64,000 bases of DNA from Fibrobacterota bacterium (GCA_023459055.1 JAEWVR010000025.1:186001-250000), one strand, 5' to 3'; counted from the stretch's first letter, positions 1 through 8,386 are shown. Translations and numbers: made by a program. The notes: a model not told the origin generated them from the letters alone.

Positions 1-602
1 TCATCTGCATTATGTTTCTGTAAAATTTCTCTCAGCGCAGGCAGTTTCTCCCCAACTTTCATAACAACAACCATCCCGTCCGATTCAAGCGCCCATTCGA
101 CACGGGATAAGTCGCCTGATGCAGGAACAATAACTAACGGCTGACGCCCCTCACCAAGCGGGATATCCGCCAGTGATGCAGCCGCAACAAATGCAGGAAT
201 ACCAGGAATATTTTCGCTGTGCAGTTCCGGTATGCGCTGTTCCAAAGCCCGTTTCAAGTAGATATAGGTTGAATACAGCATGCAATCGCCTATGGTGATA
301 AAACCGACGTCATTTCCGTCACGAAGCTCTTTTTCAACAGCATCTGCAGCCTCGCTCCAGGCCTCATCAAGTACCTTTGCACTTTTACTCATTGGAAAGG
401 TGAGCTCTCTGATAACAGCATCAGCACTGAGATGCGGCTTTACAATTTCAAGGGCAAGACTCTCTTTTTTAATTCGGGAACGGGGTGCAAAAATCACTTG
501 ACAGGATTGAAGTACCCTTACAGCCTGTAAAGTAAGCCACTCCGGATTTCCCGGCCCGACACCTACCCCGTATAGTTTTCCGATTTTAGTTGTATTTGTC
601 AT
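1..602 (-). CDS. cbiL: Precorrin-2/cobalt-factor II C20-methyltransferase (CbiL/CobI), 3' end outside window
   Basis: SAM-dependent methylation of C20 of the corrin precursor. Reading the minus strand from an ATG at 602 gives KLYGVGVGPGNPEWLTLQAV, the N-terminal motif of tetrapyrrole methylases, and further in GFITIGDCMLYSTYIYLKR and IPGIPAFVAAASLADIPLG, both characteristic of the C20 enzyme. About 200 codons are visible and the frame is still open at base 1, so the gene is truncated by the window, not broken. The start has GGAG 7 bases upstream and overlaps the end of cbiE by 17 bases, indicating translational coupling at the end of the visible cobalamin operon. Confidence 0.93.
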   Translation of the reverse strand, partial: MTNTTKIGKLYGVGVGPGNPEWLTLQAVRVLQSCQVIFAPRSRIKKESLALEIVKPHLSADAVIRELTFPMSKSAKVLDEAWSEAADAVEKELRDGNDVGFITIGDCMLYSTYIYLKRALEQRIPELHSENIPGIPAFVAAASLADIPLGEGRQPLVIVPASGDLSRVEWALESDGMVVVMKVGEKLPALREILQKHNAD

Positions 603-1227
603 ATTTTCTCCAGAAAAGCAGCAGTAACGGATGCTTTATCCATTCCCCTATTTCAGAAGGTTTTATTTCCCGGATGACTTCTGTGGGCAAGGTTAAATCG
701 ACACATGCGAAAAGTGTGTGTGTGTCCTGAAGCACTTTACCGCATTCTATCAATGCATCCAAATTATCCGCATCTCCTGCAAGAACACAGAGATGCTGTT
801 TCTGATACTCCGGCAGATATTCCCAGTTGCGGCCATGTGCACTTGTGATACGTACCTGATCCAGATGGACATCAAGCGCTGCACAGGCAACCTGCACCGA
901 AGAGATACCCGGTACCACAATTGTTCTTGCAGGACCGAATGTACTTTTTACGATAGTTGCAATACTGAACAGCGTACTGTCGCCGGTACAAAGCCAGGCG
1001 ATTTTCCTCCCGTTTTGTAACGCAGTTTCTGCCAGTTCCAGTAATTGACCAATGTTATGATCATAAAGCATCCGCTCTGCTGCAGATTCCGGAAACATTG
1101 CAAGAGTGCGGGCACAACCGATAAGCAGATCAGCCTGATGTACAATGTTTTTTACTCTTTGTGTAACCATATCCGCAGCTCCCGGGCCACATCCCAGCAG
1201 ATAAAGTAGATGCGTTTTCATTTCCAT
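586..1227 (-). CDS. cbiE: Cobalt-precorrin-7 C5-methyltransferase (CbiE)
   Basis: 213-residue tetrapyrrole methylase with the N-terminal glycine motif LLGCGPGAADMVT and the SAM-pocket sequence IAWLCTGDSTLFSIATIV, followed by VVPGISSVQVACAALDV. Length and motifs fit CbiE, the C5-methylating half of CobL. No CbiT (C15 methylation/decarboxylation) domain is fused to it and none is seen in the window, so cbiT must lie elsewhere, possibly beyond the left edge. It overlaps cbiD by 10 bases and cbiL by 17, so it belongs to the same operon. A second ATG at 1221 is an alternative start. Confidence 0.93.
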   Translation of the reverse strand: MEMKTHLLYLLGCGPGAADMVTQRVKNIVHQADLLIGCARTLAMFPESAAERMLYDHNIGQLLELAETALQNGRKIAWLCTGDSTLFSIATIVKSTFGPARTIVVPGISSVQVACAALDVHLDQVRITSAHGRNWEYLPEYQKQHLCVLAGDADNLDALIECGKVLQDTHTLFACVDLTLPTEVIREIKPSEIGEWIKHPLLLLFWRKYDKYN

Positions 1228-2261
1228 AGTTCAATCCCTGCAGATTCTGCAATAATACAACCCTGCATATCACATAATGAGACTGCAACCCTGCAAAAAG
1301 AAACCCTGCGCTGAACAGATGCTGCGATTTTATCAGCAATACCAGTCCAGAAATCCCTGTGTCCGGAATCGTTTTTTGTACATTGACAAAACCCTTCAAC
1401 CGTTGAAGTCGTTTCTATTTCAGTAAACCTGTCAGTTCCCCATTGTGTAAGTATCCACGGTAATGCCGGTGATGAACGGCTGCTGTGTGTGTCCCATTCT
1501 CCCATTGCCAGTTTTACAAGTTTTCCGGGGTGACCCACCAGAAGTATTGATTGAATGGAAATACTTTTCAACAGATCAAGAGCAAAACCCCAGTCATTGC
1601 CGACTTCAATAACCCCGGGTTCTTCTGTATGACAATAGTGCATTCGTGCACTGCGTTCGCCGTAATGCCCCGGTACAAGAACGATTCTGTCAAGTCTGGC
1701 GGCTCTGGCAACATCAATTTCACACCGGATTGCACAGAGCTGACTCTCATGACTGAAGGGCCGGACAATCCCTGTAGTCCCGATAATTGAGATCCCGCCA
1801 ATAATGCCGAGACGCGGATTGAACGTTTGCCGCGCTAATTCCTCACCGTTTTCAACCGAGATCGTAACATTCCAGCCACCCGCAAGTGCAAGCAGATGAC
1901 CGGTTATCATTTGTCTTGGAACAGGATTTATTGCAGCCTGTCCCGGCGGGATTTGTAAACCATCGCGGGTAACCGTACCCACACCGGTCCCGGCAAAAAA
2001 GGTCACTCCCGGAACGCTGCTTTTGGATACATCAGCACGGATAATTGCTTTATCGGTGATATCGGGATCATCACCGGCATGTTTACGCACCATCGCCCAT
2101 GCAGCGTTGCCTTCGATTCCTGAATCAAGTACCGGAATGTCAATATCTTCACCACCTGGCAACCTGACTGGAACAGAGCTGCGATGAGGCTTCCCTATCA
2201 GGCGGGTTGCAGCCAGAAAGGACGCTGCAGTAGCGCATGTGCCGGTGGTGTACCCGATCAT
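1218..2261 (-). CDS. cbiD: Cobalt-precorrin-5B C1-methyltransferase (CbiD)
   Basis: 347 residues beginning with the family hallmark GYTTGTCATAAS, then PGGEDIDIPVLDSGIEGNAAW and GVGTVTRDGLQIPPGQAAIN, all typical of CbiD, the oxygen-independent C1 methylase of the anaerobic cobalamin route. RIVLVPGHYGERSARMHY and VIEVGNDWGFALDLLK are further conserved blocks. Length is normal for the family. The start codon overlaps the cbiX stop by four bases (ATGA), evidence of a tightly coupled operon. CbiD is diagnostic of the anaerobic (early cobalt insertion) pathway, consistent with the chelatase gene next to it. Confidence 0.96.
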   Translation of the reverse strand: MIGYTTGTCATAASFLAATRLIGKPHRSSVPVRLPGGEDIDIPVLDSGIEGNAAWAMVRKHAGDDPDITDKAIIRADVSKSSVPGVTFFAGTGVGTVTRDGLQIPPGQAAINPVPRQMITGHLLALAGGWNVTISVENGEELARQTFNPRLGIIGGISIIGTTGIVRPFSHESQLCAIRCEIDVARAARLDRIVLVPGHYGERSARMHYCHTEEPGVIEVGNDWGFALDLLKSISIQSILLVGHPGKLVKLAMGEWDTHSSRSSPALPWILTQWGTDRFTEIETTSTVEGFCQCTKNDSGHRDFWTGIADKIAASVQRRVSFCRVAVSLCDMQGCIIAESAGIELWK

Positions 2262-2650
2262 GCCATATCTCTCAGAGATTCCTGCAGCCGCTTGTACGCG
2301 AGATCTGCAAGTGATGAATCCGCACCGAGATGGCGTCCCTGATGAATTTTCAGGTCAGGGTATTTATTTCGTGCATCCTCCAGTATTCCGGGAACGTCTA
2401 TCAGAAGATGATTGCCTGAATGTAAAAAGAACGGCAGCACCAGAATAGTCCGGAATCCATCATAGTAGGATTGATCGATAGCGCTCACAAGATCAAGCCC
2501 GAGCCCCTCCATCTGACAGATCATCATGTGTGGAATGTGATACCGTTCTATCATCTGGTTAAAAATTATTTCCATACCGTTCATGGCACCGGGCGCACGG
2601 GAGCCGTGACCAAGAAAGAGCACCATACACTGAGAATTATTATCCTTCAT
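2258..2650 (-). CDS. cbiX: Sirohydrochlorin cobaltochelatase, short form (CbiX-S)
   Basis: 130-residue single-domain chelatase that would insert cobalt into sirohydrochlorin. It begins with VLFLGHGSRAPGAMNGM, holding the first metal-binding His, and continues with ILVLPFFLHSGNHLLIDVPG, the second conserved His block. Bacterial CbiX is usually a two-domain protein of 250-300 residues; this half-length form resembles the homodimeric CbiX-S best known from archaea. It overlaps cbiC and cbiD by four bases each. Iron chelation (SirB) is a formal alternative, but the setting inside a cbi operon makes cobalt much more likely. Confidence 0.9.
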   Translation of the reverse strand: MKDNNSQCMVLFLGHGSRAPGAMNGMEIIFNQMIERYHIPHMMICQMEGLGLDLVSAIDQSYYDGFRTILVLPFFLHSGNHLLIDVPGILEDARNKYPDLKIHQGRHLGADSSLADLAYKRLQESLRDMA

Positions 2651-3339
2651 GAAAATTCCTTAGTATTATCAGGTTGAATTGCCTGAATCGCTAATGCATG
2701 CAAAGCCGCCACAGCAAGCGCACTTCCACCTCTGCGCCCTTTGAGAATGATACCGGAAACCGGCAGTGATGCAAGCTCCTGTTTGGACTCTTCAACATGA
2801 ACAAATCCAACAGGAACACCCAACACCAGCGCCGGACGTATATTCTCCTCTATAATCATTCTGTTAAGTTCCAGCAATGCAACCGGTGCATTTCCGATCG
2901 AAACGATTCCACCATGCAGCATATGTTTCGCTTTTCGGATAGCAAAAAGAGAACGAGCTTTGCCCTCTGTCTTTGCCAGCTGCGCAACATCATCATCGGC
3001 AACATGACAGCAGACAGCATCTTTCTGAAAGCCGGGCTGAACCGCTTTGAGCTTTGCAAACGACAGACCGGCTTTCTGCATTTGTGAATCGACATAGATT
3101 GGCGCTCCGTCAAGAAGTGCCTTTATGCCGGATTCCACAGGATTGTTCATAAAATCAATATCCTGAGCAATGGTCGGGTCTCCGCACGTATGGACCATGC
3201 GGCAGACTACGCGCCACTCACCATCACTCCACGACCCCTGAGGCACCAGTTGCCTGATCTGACGAAGCGATTCCGATTCAATATGCATCGCTTCGAGCTG
3301 ATTTGCAGGGACGCTGTTAAGCCATGCGATTTTAGTCAT
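2647..3339 (-). CDS. cbiC: Cobalt-precorrin-8 methylmutase (CbiC/CobH)
   Basis: 230-residue enzyme that moves a methyl group from C11 to C12 to give cobyrinate/hydrogenobyrinate. The sequence holds the CbiC signature VCRMVHTCGDPTIAQDI with the catalytic His, GAPIYVDSQMQKAG, the loop LVLGVPVGFVHVEESKQEL, and ends with GRRGGSALAVAALHALA, the conserved C-terminal block. Length is normal. It overlaps cbiX by four bases and the upstream cbiO-cbiA gene by eight, so it is part of the single transcription unit running from cbiM to cbiL. Confidence 0.96.
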   Translation of the reverse strand: MTKIAWLNSVPANQLEAMHIESESLRQIRQLVPQGSWSDGEWRVVCRMVHTCGDPTIAQDIDFMNNPVESGIKALLDGAPIYVDSQMQKAGLSFAKLKAVQPGFQKDAVCCHVADDDVAQLAKTEGKARSLFAIRKAKHMLHGGIVSIGNAPVALLELNRMIIEENIRPALVLGVPVGFVHVEESKQELASLPVSGIILKGRRGGSALAVAALHALAIQAIQPDNTKEFS

Positions 3340-5986
3340 TATGATGTTCCTTTACGGCAGTTTGAATAAGTGTTTCTATGGCCTTTGGGAATACATCCAT
3401 TGGAAGGTGAATGTAGCTAGCGAGAACAGTACCGTTACTCCACCCTTCCAGCCTGATAGTGTCGCTTTTTGGTGAGGTACAGGTGTATACACATTCCCAT
3501 CCGTCAGGATCGGATTCGAGTTGTGAGTAATGAAACTCATGTCCGCGGAGAATGTCACCGGAATTTCCCAGCATACAATCTTTTCGTAACGTTGCCTGAA
3601 CATAACCAAGACGGCTCAGGCGATCCTGAAGTTTCGTCCAGGCAGGCAGAATGCCAAGCATCGGGTAATCCCCATCAGCGGTCCGGATTCCGCGCGACAG
3701 GTACATTAGCCCGCCACATTCTGCATACACAAGTTTTCCTGTTCCGGCATGATCACGGATGGATTGCACCATTGAATTGTTTTCTGAAAGTTTTTTACAG
3801 TAGAGTTCGGGGTAGCCGCCTCCGAGTAACAGACCATTACAGTTATCCGGGAGCTTTTGATCATGAAGCGGCGAAAATGGAACAACTTCCGCACCTGCAG
3901 ATTCAAGTGCCTGTACCCATTCCGGATAGTAAAAGCAAAATGCTTCATCCTTTGCAATTGCCAGACGGCATCGGGTTTGTGGCAGCAGGGACAGGTCGCA
4001 ACCTGTCCCTGCTGTTTTTCTATCAGATAGTGCAGATGTCAATACCGATACCGAATTGATTAATTCACCAGGATTGACATTGTGCTCAATGGCATCGGCA
4101 ATTCTTTCGATAATTTGTAATGCGCCGGCAGAGTCTGTAGCCATATGAAGGCCCAGATGACGGCTGTCAATGGATGGAAATGCATTATCCGGTATTGAAG
4201 CAAAAAACGATCCCGTTTCGTTGTAAACGTTTGGTCGCGACCCGACAGTGTCGTTTGGTTTGTCCATAACGGTTAACCCCTGAACCGCATCGTGGATCAT
4301 GGAACCATGGTTGCGGCTTCCGACACGATTTGCAATACACCCAAGAAACTTCGGCGCATCTGGAAAATTAACGAATCCATGAACAACCGCAGCAAAGCTT
4401 CGTGCGCACCCTTTGGCATCAGCTATCAGAAGTACAGGTACTCCGAGAAGGTTGGCAACATCAGCAGAGGAGCCCACACTGCTTCCGGAATCTACCCCAT
4501 CGTAAAGCCCCATCACTCCCTCAATGATGCAAATATCCACCCCGGCACAAGCCTTCTGAAACCGTGCGCGAACATCATCTCTGCCGTGCATCCAGATGTC
4601 AAGATTGATACACTGGTTGTCACTTGCCAGACTCAGCCAGGTCGGATCGATATAGTCAGGGCCGACTTTACAGAATTGCACTTTCAGACCGCGCCGCCGC
4701 AATGCGCGACCAAGACCGGCGCAGATACTGGTTTTACCATTTCCGCTGGACGTTGCACCTACAAGAAATGCTTTGACTCCAGTGCCATCTCCTGATGTCT
4801 TTTTGTTAAGTTTGACATGTTGCAGCTGTGCCGATTGCTCGCCCCCTAAATCCCCCGCTAATGTTGTTAACTTAGCGTTTACAAGGCGACAGTACACTTG
4901 TGCGCTCGCCCCCACCCGCTCGCAAAGCCGAGCGACCTCCCCCGCAGGAGGGAGGTGTAATTGTTTGAAATTTTTTAAGATACCTCCCTCCTGCGGGGGA
5001 GGTCCAGCTGCTTTGAGCTGGGGTGGGGGCGCGCAATCGGCACAGCTGCAACATATAATGCTTAAGTTAACGACATTGAAATCCCCCGCAGGGGGACTTG
5101 AGAAATACAAACCAAACAGGTGGTCTTTGTCTTCAAAGTCCCCCTGCGGGAGCCCCTTGGGAACACCTGCCGAGGTGGGATTTAGGGGGCGTCTTTCACT
5201 TGCAAACGCTACGTTGACAGAAGAGTCATGATCACACCGCGGATTGCGAAGATCCCAGTGAGCTAAATCCATGCCTGATTTAATAAGCTCTTCCGGGGTA
5301 CCCTGAAGCACAACAGCACCCTGATGCAGGATCACAATTTTATCTGCCCACTCAAACGCCAGATCGACATCATGCGTTGAAAACAGAATTGCGGTCCCCT
5401 GCTTCTGCTTCAATTCAAGAATTTCAAGGAGCCGGAATTCGCTTTTAGGATCCAGTCCGGCAGTGGGTTCATCAAGCAGCAATACCTCCGGCTGCATCGC
5501 CAATGCCCCAGCCAGCGCCACCCGTTTTTTCTGACCAAAGCTCAGCATATGAAGCGGTAAATGTGCCTCAGCCATCATTCCAACCGCATCTAATGCACTC
5601 ATTGTTGCCCGATGTACATCATGGTTATTAAGGGCCTGATTCATTGGCCCGAAGGAGACATCTTCGTACACCGTTCCGGCAAAGAGCTGATCCTCGGGAT
5701 CCTGAAAAACCGTGGCAACCGAGCGCCTTAAGCCTTTGAGAAATATCTTTGAATACACGACAGGTGCATTTTTCCAGTGGTACTCCCCAACTGATGGCCG
5801 CGTGAGTCCATTGAGCACATGCAGCAATGTTGTTTTCCCGCTGCCATTTGCTCCGAGCAGTGCAACCCGCTCTGAAACACCAACAGACATCGAAACAGCG
5901 TTCAGTGCATAATTGCGCAGATTGTGTCGGTTTTTTATTCCGGACGGGTCGGGGTATGCGTAATGAATATTCTGTAAGCGGATCAT
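3332..5986 (-). CDS. cbiO-cbiA: Fused cobalt ECF-transporter ATPase and cobyrinate a,c-diamide synthase (CbiO-CbiA)
   Basis: One uninterrupted 884-codon frame. Residues 1 to about 245 are an ECF-type ABC ATPase with GANGSGKTT (Walker A, near 45), LSFGQKKRVALAGAL (signature, near 147) and LLLDEPTAGLDP (Walker B). Residues from about 402 to the end are CbiA: GATSSGNGKTS, QFCKVGPDYIDPTW, VMGLYDG and the glutamine-amidotransferase part LLLGGGYPELY and YAECGGLMYLSRG with the catalytic Cys. CbiA amidates the a and c side chains of cobyrinate with glutamine and ATP. Residues 251-397, low-complexity and Pro/Gly/Cys-rich, are encoded by nested palindromic repeats. Fusion of a transporter ATPase to a biosynthetic amidase is unusual; the protein might be cleaved or translated in parts. 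Confidence 0.9.
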   Translation of the reverse strand: MIRLQNIHYAYPDPSGIKNRHNLRNYALNAVSMSVGVSERVALLGANGSGKTTLLHVLNGLTRPSVGEYHWKNAPVVYSKIFLKGLRRSVATVFQDPEDQLFAGTVYEDVSFGPMNQALNNHDVHRATMSALDAVGMMAEAHLPLHMLSFGQKKRVALAGALAMQPEVLLLDEPTAGLDPKSEFRLLEILELKQKQGTAILFSTHDVDLAFEWADKIVILHQGAVVLQGTPEELIKSGMDLAHWDLRNPRCDHDSSVNVAFASERRPLNPTSAGVPKGLPQGDFEDKDHLFGLYFSSPPAGDFNVVNLSIICCSCADCAPPPQLKAAGPPPQEGGILKNFKQLHLPPAGEVARLCERVGASAQVYCRLVNAKLTTLAGDLGGEQSAQLQHVKLNKKTSGDGTGVKAFLVGATSSGNGKTSICAGLGRALRRRGLKVQFCKVGPDYIDPTWLSLASDNQCINLDIWMHGRDDVRARFQKACAGVDICIIEGVMGLYDGVDSGSSVGSSADVANLLGVPVLLIADAKGCARSFAAVVHGFVNFPDAPKFLGCIANRVGSRNHGSMIHDAVQGLTVMDKPNDTVGSRPNVYNETGSFFASIPDNAFPSIDSRHLGLHMATDSAGALQIIERIADAIEHNVNPGELINSVSVLTSALSDRKTAGTGCDLSLLPQTRCRLAIAKDEAFCFYYPEWVQALESAGAEVVPFSPLHDQKLPDNCNGLLLGGGYPELYCKKLSENNSMVQSIRDHAGTGKLVYAECGGLMYLSRGIRTADGDYPMLGILPAWTKLQDRLSRLGYVQATLRKDCMLGNSGDILRGHEFHYSQLESDPDGWECVYTCTSPKSDTIRLEGWSNGTVLASYIHLPMDVFPKAIETLIQTAVKEHHND
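4797..5235. repeat. Nested palindromic repeat cassette inside the cbiO-cbiA linker
   Basis: Three perfect inverted repeats lie here without breaking the reading frame: a 22-bp outer pair at 4817-4838 and 5033-5054, a 22-bp inner pair at 4935-4956 and 4982-5003, and a 15-bp pair at 5085-5099 and 5136-5150. Between outer and inner arms the flanks are also imperfectly complementary (the CGCCCCCACCC stretches near 4908 and 5020). A further imperfect pair is formed by the TAGCGTTT region near 4875 and the AAACGCTA region near 5207. The GC-rich CCCCCGCAGG motifs differ strongly from surrounding DNA. This looks like one or more small mobile palindromic elements inserted in frame, comparable in concept to Rickettsia palindromic elements; that comparison is inference. 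Confidence 0.85.
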
Positions 5987-5991
5987 AAGAC

Positions 5992-6735
5992 TTACCTGAC
6001 TCCAAATGAGAATACGGCGATCACACAGGGTATCAGCATTGCCAGTACCATTGCGTAAATTGAGTTGGGTTTCTCTTCACAGCGAAGTACCGCTAAAGAG
6101 TGATCATACCCCCGGCTTTCAAGTCCATGATTGAGTCTGATTGCCTGAAGGTGACTCCTTATAAAAAGATTTGATGCGAGCATTGATACTGATCGCAGCG
6201 AATTCCGCCACCCATCATAGCCATGCCGCAGCGTTTGCGCTCTGTAAATCGAGGCACGACTTTGCTCCAGCAGGAAAATCATACGATAGACGATTGCAAC
6301 AAATTCCAGTATAAAAGCCGGAACACGTATCTTATCAAGTATGGAAAGCAGCGTATGAACCGGAACAAGCAGGGTCAGTACCAGCATTGATGAAACTGCG
6401 GAGGATGACCGGAGCATCACTTGTAAAGCAGTTTGGAATCCATCCTGAGACCAGACAACATACGGACCATGACTGCTCCACCTGACACCAAAGCATAAGC
6501 TTAGTGATGTAACACCAAGAAACAACGCAGGGCCGGTAATAATCCGTAACGCAAAAAGAACAGGAAGCCCTGCACCGAAGATCGCAAGCCCCCAGACCGC
6601 ACCTATTACTATCACACTGCCGGGCCAGGGTGGCGCACTGACAGCTACAATAAGGGAAAGCAGACAAAACACTGCAATTTCCCGCTGATACTGTTTGAGT
6701 TTCAGGGAGCAGGATAGTGATTCTACAATAATCAT
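5992..6735 (-). CDS. cbiQ: Cobalt ECF transporter transmembrane component (CbiQ)
   Basis: 247-residue membrane protein, the T component that couples the CbiO ATPase to the CbiM/CbiN substrate-binding part. Several hydrophobic segments are visible (for example IAVFCLLSLIVAVSAPPWPG and the C-terminal AMVLAMLIPCVIAVFSFGV). The coupling-helix region SRASIYRAQTLRHGYDGW and SHLQAIRLNHGLESRGYD contains the Ala-Arg-Gly type motifs used by T components to contact the ATPase. It sits between cbiN (4-bp overlap) and the cbiO half of the fusion gene, the standard cbiMNQO order. Confidence 0.92.
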   Translation of the reverse strand: MIIVESLSCSLKLKQYQREIAVFCLLSLIVAVSAPPWPGSVIVIGAVWGLAIFGAGLPVLFALRIITGPALFLGVTSLSLCFGVRWSSHGPYVVWSQDGFQTALQVMLRSSSAVSSMLVLTLLVPVHTLLSILDKIRVPAFILEFVAIVYRMIFLLEQSRASIYRAQTLRHGYDGWRNSLRSVSMLASNLFIRSHLQAIRLNHGLESRGYDHSLAVLRCEEKPNSIYAMVLAMLIPCVIAVFSFGVR

Positions 6736-7031
6736 TTCACCGCTGCCGCTTTTTTACGGCCACGAAAGAAGCCGATTGTATAAAAAAGTACGCCGGAACC
6801 GATCGCTGCCTGAAGAGCAAAAAGAAGACTCTCAATCTCCCCTGACGGCGGCTCCCAGAGAGGGGTAAACCAGGGCGTATAATCAGGATGAATTTCTGAT
6901 ATTAATGTTTCCGCCTGGCTATCAGCACCGGTAAATAATTCAGCACCATCTGATACAGGTTTGATGATCAGCAGCGGCGTTATGGCAAGTGCTATAACGG
7001 CAATGATCAGGATGATATTTTGAATTTTCAT
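6732..7031 (-). CDS. cbiN: Cobalt transport protein CbiN
   Basis: 99-residue protein with an N-terminal membrane helix (IIAVIALAITPLLIIKP), an external loop with GADSQAETLISEIHPDYTPW and the conserved PLWEPPSGEIESLLFALQAA, then a second helix (GSGVLFYTIGFFRGRKK). This two-helix design and the W-x-P-P-S-G-E-I-E block are typical of CbiN, the small auxiliary subunit that assists metal loading onto CbiM. It overlaps cbiM and cbiQ by four bases on either side. The presence of CbiN argues for cobalt, since nickel systems use NikN/NikL. Confidence 0.93.
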   Translation of the reverse strand: MKIQNIILIIAVIALAITPLLIIKPVSDGAELFTGADSQAETLISEIHPDYTPWFTPLWEPPSGEIESLLFALQAAIGSGVLFYTIGFFRGRKKAAAVK

Positions 7032-7705
7032 GATCTGGCATCCTTTACGATATAGGGTAATGTAGTCTTCAGAGAATCCGGAGCATGCTGTCCAAGTACA
7101 TTTAACACAAGCACCGTAAGCAACCCTTCACTGACAGCCAGCGGAATCTGTGTTACTGCGAAAATACCCATAAACTTGACTACTGCACCTGTAAATCCGC
7201 TGACAGGATCCGGAAATGCAAGGGCTAGCTGCAGTGATGTTGTGCAATAGGTTGCCAGATCGGCCAAACATGCCGCAAGAAAAACAGTTACTTTCAAATT
7301 CAATCCAAGTTGTTTACCGAGTTTAAATACGCCAAATGCAACCAGACTGCCAACGATCGCCATTGAGAATGTATTGGCACCAATCGTCGTGAGACCGCCA
7401 TGCGCAAGAAGCAGTGCCTGAAAAAGAAGCACAATAAAACCGATAACAAATCCGATGCCGGGGCCAAATACTATCGCGCCAAGTGCAGTTCCGGTCGGGT
7501 GTGAACAGCTCCCTGTAACCGAAGGGATTTTAAGTGATGAAAGAACAAAGGTAAACCCGGTCGCAGAACCAAGCATCAGCCGGTTCGCAGAATCCTTTTT
7601 CATTTCATCAGACAGTTTTTTAAAGCCATATACCAGAAAAGGTGCTGATGCCAGCCCCCAGCCGATGGCATGTTCCACAGGTAAAAAACCTTCCATAATA
7701 TGCAT
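7028..7705 (-). CDS. cbiM: Cobalt ECF transporter substrate-binding component (CbiM)
   Basis: 225-residue integral membrane S component. It begins MHIMEGFLPVEHAIGW; the N-terminal Met-His of this family binds Co(II), so the correct start matters. GGAG lies six bases before the ATG at 7705, whereas an in-frame ATG at 7711 directly abuts it and would add two residues ahead of the metal-binding His; 7705 is chosen. Other blocks are SVTGSCSHPTGTALGAIVFG with a second metal-contact His, and GANTFSMAIVGSLVAFGVF. First gene of the cbiMNQOA...L operon, about 300 bases downstream of a cobalamin riboswitch. Confidence 0.95.
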   Translation of the reverse strand: MHIMEGFLPVEHAIGWGLASAPFLVYGFKKLSDEMKKDSANRLMLGSATGFTFVLSSLKIPSVTGSCSHPTGTALGAIVFGPGIGFVIGFIVLLFQALLLAHGGLTTIGANTFSMAIVGSLVAFGVFKLGKQLGLNLKVTVFLAACLADLATYCTTSLQLALAFPDPVSGFTGAVVKFMGIFAVTQIPLAVSEGLLTVLVLNVLGQHAPDSLKTTLPYIVKDARS

Positions 7706-7886
7706 GATCATCTCCTGTTGAATGACAATAACAAAATCTGTCTGCTTGTTTTTTACTCAGACAATAGATCATTTCTTAACAAAAAAAAGATCGTGCGGGC
7801 GCTTTTGTTCGCCATTCACATAAAGCTGACACAATAAGAATACCCACTTGTCAATTTACGCTACTACAACACGCACGGGATTGATA

Positions 7887-7930
7887 TTGCTAAAAAAATA
7901 CTGGTACTGATACGAAAAACAGGTATCAGT
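7887..7930 (-). terminator. Intrinsic terminator after the cobalamin aptamer
   Basis: On the minus strand an 8-bp perfect stem, ACTGATAC at 7930-7923 and GTATCAGT at 7913-7906 with a 9-base loop, is followed five bases later by a run of T (7899-7892). It lies 70 bases downstream of the riboswitch and 180 upstream of cbiM. It therefore could be the expression platform, or part of one, that stops transcription when cobalamin is bound. The weak point is the five-base gap before the T run. Confidence 0.6.
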
Positions 7931-7999
7931 TCTGTCACATAATGTTTTACAGTAAGAATACATATCAAAAGCTCTATCCCATGAGAGCTCAGACATAAG

Positions 8000-8182
8000 A
8001 TAACACACAGACAGGTCTCCTGGCTTCCCCGATACTGCCGGTCTTCCCATGCACGATACTGTGAACAGTGACCTGAATTGGCAGCTCCCGGTTGTTATAC
8101 CGGTAATGAGGTTACAGTGGCAGGACCGCTCCGGATTCAAACCGGTATTCCCTGGCATCTGTGATAAAAAACAGGAATAAAA
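8000..8182 (-). promoter_or_regulatory. Cobalamin riboswitch
   Basis: The minus strand carries, in order, GGGAATACCGGTTTGAATCC, GGAGCGGTCCTGCCACTGTA (the B12 box GCCACTG with its conserved flank), then a peripheral arm and the 3' closing part GGGAAGCCAGGAGACCTGTC. Order, spacing and the conserved core match the cobalamin (AdoCbl) riboswitch aptamer. It precedes cbiM on the same strand, so it should repress cobalt uptake and corrin synthesis when cobalamin is plentiful. Outer boundaries are approximate. Confidence 0.95.
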
Positions 8183-8293
8183 TAGCGTATGCAGTGTGAT
8201 GGGTCAATAGTTTTTTACCGATCTGGTGTGATTGATACCAGTCACTTCGGGATTTTGTCGTGCACCTGGAGAGAGATTGACAGGATTGAACAT

Positions 8294-8345
8294 TGATATT
8301 TGTACAAAACGTCCCTGTTGCCGGTCATGTAATGGGCGGTGCATT
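8294..8345. repeat. Dispersed repeat, copy 1
   Basis: About 52 bases, starting TGATATTTGTACAAAAC and containing GCCGGTCATGTAATGGGCGG, recur at 28616-28668 with only about six differences. Both copies are intergenic and in the same orientation. No coding capacity is seen. The surrounding 8183-8386 shows no other feature. Confidence 0.8.
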
Positions 8346-8386
8346 CTTTATCAGGAATCTGTTAGGAGTATTCTTTCAGGATCATC

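Noticed and set aside
7856..8158. 100-residue minus-strand open frame
   Set aside because: It is the cobalamin riboswitch and its leader read as protein.
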